A DNA stretch of 64,000 nt, from assembly GCA_017539565.1 (NCBI GenBank), contig JAFYCS010000073.1, forward strand, positions 1 to 64,000. The letters are read 5' to 3'. The notes beneath the pieces were generated by a model. That model searched no databases and was not told the origin of the DNA. It saw only the letters and a list, made by a program, of their open reading frames with translations. Source of the stretch: Lachnospiraceae bacterium (GTDB lineage Bacteria; Bacillota; Clostridia; Lachnospirales; Lachnospiraceae). Positions 63,123-64,000 of the stretch are shown here, one piece after another. How positions within the stretch are numbered: the first letter of the stretch is position 1; every line of letters starts with the position of its first letter. Made by a program: the position numbers and the translations under genes.

Positions 63123-64000
63123 ATGAAGAATAAAGGATTGCTTTTTCTGTGCTCCTTTTTCAGTGCTTTTTTTACGGGAGTCATTTTAAGCGATATACAC
63201 AATATAAAAGTAAGGCATCATGTGATACGTGACAGCCGAATAAGGAAAGACATGCGTATTGTCGCGATGTCGGATCTGCATGGCAGGAGCTTCGGAAAGG
63301 ATAATGAAAAGCTCATTGAAAAGATCTGTGCGCTTAAACCGGATGCGGTAATAACTGCGGGCGATATCATGACTGCCAAGGATCTGGGGATTGATATAGC
63401 GGGATCCGTAGATGTGGCAGAACACCTGCTTATGGAACTGGCCGCACGTTTTCCTGTATACTTCGGTATGGGCAATCATGAGAGCCGTGTGGACTGGATG
63501 CCCTGGCTGTTTGACTTTACTTATGAGGAAATGATGAGCCGCTTTGAAAAGAGCGGAGCGAAGATACTTGATAATGACAGTGCCTTTATAGCGGAAAACG
63601 GGGTTAAGATTTTCGGCATCAATATTTCGCCCAGGCACTATCTGCATAAAAGGACGAAGGAATACCTGCCTGTTAAGGATATGAATACCATGATAGGCAG
63701 GCCGGATAAAGACTGCTTTAATATATTGATAGCACACGACCCGGAATATCTGCCGTCGTATGCGGCCTGGGGGGCAGACCTGTCCCTGTCCGGGCATTAT
63801 CACGGAGGGATAATGCGCCTGCCTTTACTTGGCGGCGTGATCAGTCCCAAGCCCAGACTGTTTCCGGATTATTCCGGCGGGATGTTTAACATCCGTAAAA
63901 AACATCAGCTTGTATTGTGCGGACTGGGCGTGCATACACTCCCTGTGAGGGTGTTCAATCCTGCGGAACTTATGGTAGTGGATCTGAAAAAAGGAGAGTA
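63123..64000 (+). CDS. Membrane-anchored metallophosphoesterase, 3' end at window edge
   Basis: The frame is open from ATG 63123 to base 64000 with the final codon cut at TA, so the natural stop may be the next base. The ~292 visible residues start with a short hydrophobic anchor (KGLLFLCSFFSAFFTGVIL). The calcineurin-like motifs are complete: SDLHG (D-x-H), AGDI (GD), GMGNHE (GNHE), AHDPEYL and SGHYHGG. It resembles the YkuE/YaeI group that acts on UDP-sugar lipids or phospholipids at the membrane; substrate is not known. Confidence 0.88.
   Translation, partial: MKNKGLLFLCSFFSAFFTGVILSDIHNIKVRHHVIRDSRIRKDMRIVAMSDLHGRSFGKDNEKLIEKICALKPDAVITAGDIMTAKDLGIDIAGSVDVAEHLLMELAARFPVYFGMGNHESRVDWMPWLFDFTYEEMMSRFEKSGAKILDNDSAFIAENGVKIFGINISPRHYLHKRTKEYLPVKDMNTMIGRPDKDCFNILIAHDPEYLPSYAAWGADLSLSGHYHGGIMRLPLLGGVISPKPRLFPDYSGGMFNIRKKHQLVLCGLGVHTLPVRVFNPAELMVVDLKKGE

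Overview
The window looks like a piece of chromosome from a low-to-mid GC Firmicute of class Clostridia, most likely family Lachnospiraceae; genus is not decided. Support comes from strong Shine-Dalgarno sites, sigma-A type promoters with 17-bp spacers, the Firmicute gene orders secG-rnr-smpB-ssrA and rpmB-Asp23-fakA-recG, a short HisG paired with HisZ, a GerW sporulation protein and many EAL/GGDEF proteins. Nothing points to a plasmid, phage, insertion sequence or CRISPR array. All 54 protein genes (one broken), the tmRNA and the tRNA lie on the + strand.

Layout. 1-3210: 3' part of a large secreted Ig-like (BIG2) protein. 3218-6472: secG, rnr, smpB, ssrA (export, RNA decay, ribosome rescue). 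6538-8451: a ligand-binding domain fused to a diguanylate cyclase. 8511-14100: a BMP-type nucleoside/purine importer (lipoprotein, double ATPase, two permeases) plus xanthine phosphoribosyltransferase. 14108-17498: nrdR, a small membrane protein and a two-component system. 17504-19955: YqeG phosphatase and aroE-aroQ-aroK. 19935-22857: Nudix hydrolase, small unknowns, DUF2953/GerW pair, and a coiled-coil J-domain protein. 22867-27388: rpmB, Asp23-like protein, fakA, recG. 27384-37089: three paralogous membrane EAL proteins, two of them hybrid histidine kinases, then a tandem-receiver protein; the first gene carries a nonsense codon. 37155-43632: conserved-TM-helix channel-like protein, rhomboid-like pseudoprotease with a zinc ribbon, sigma-70-like fragment protein, unknown protein and M16C protease. 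43647-45214: era, recO. 45206-50284: hisZ-hisG-hisD-hisB-(HisF-like)-hisIE. 50288-53884: a B12/radical SAM pair and a short RNase G. 53970-55764: a protein with eight tandem SHOCT-like repeats. 55830-60135: tRNA-Thr(CGT), alaS, a FliB-like methylase and rpsU. 60140-64000: M13 lipoprotein peptidase, membrane protein and a metallophosphoesterase cut by the window edge.

The most unusual items are the graded EAL/hybrid-kinase cluster with its in-frame TGA, the SHOCT-repeat protein, a catalytically stripped HisF-like barrel fused to HisIE, the sigma-like fragment next to a dead rhomboid, and two promoters placed so close to their start codons (yqeG, hisZ) that leaderless mRNAs are predicted. No gene-free stretch exceeds about 180 bases apart from the ssrA locus.
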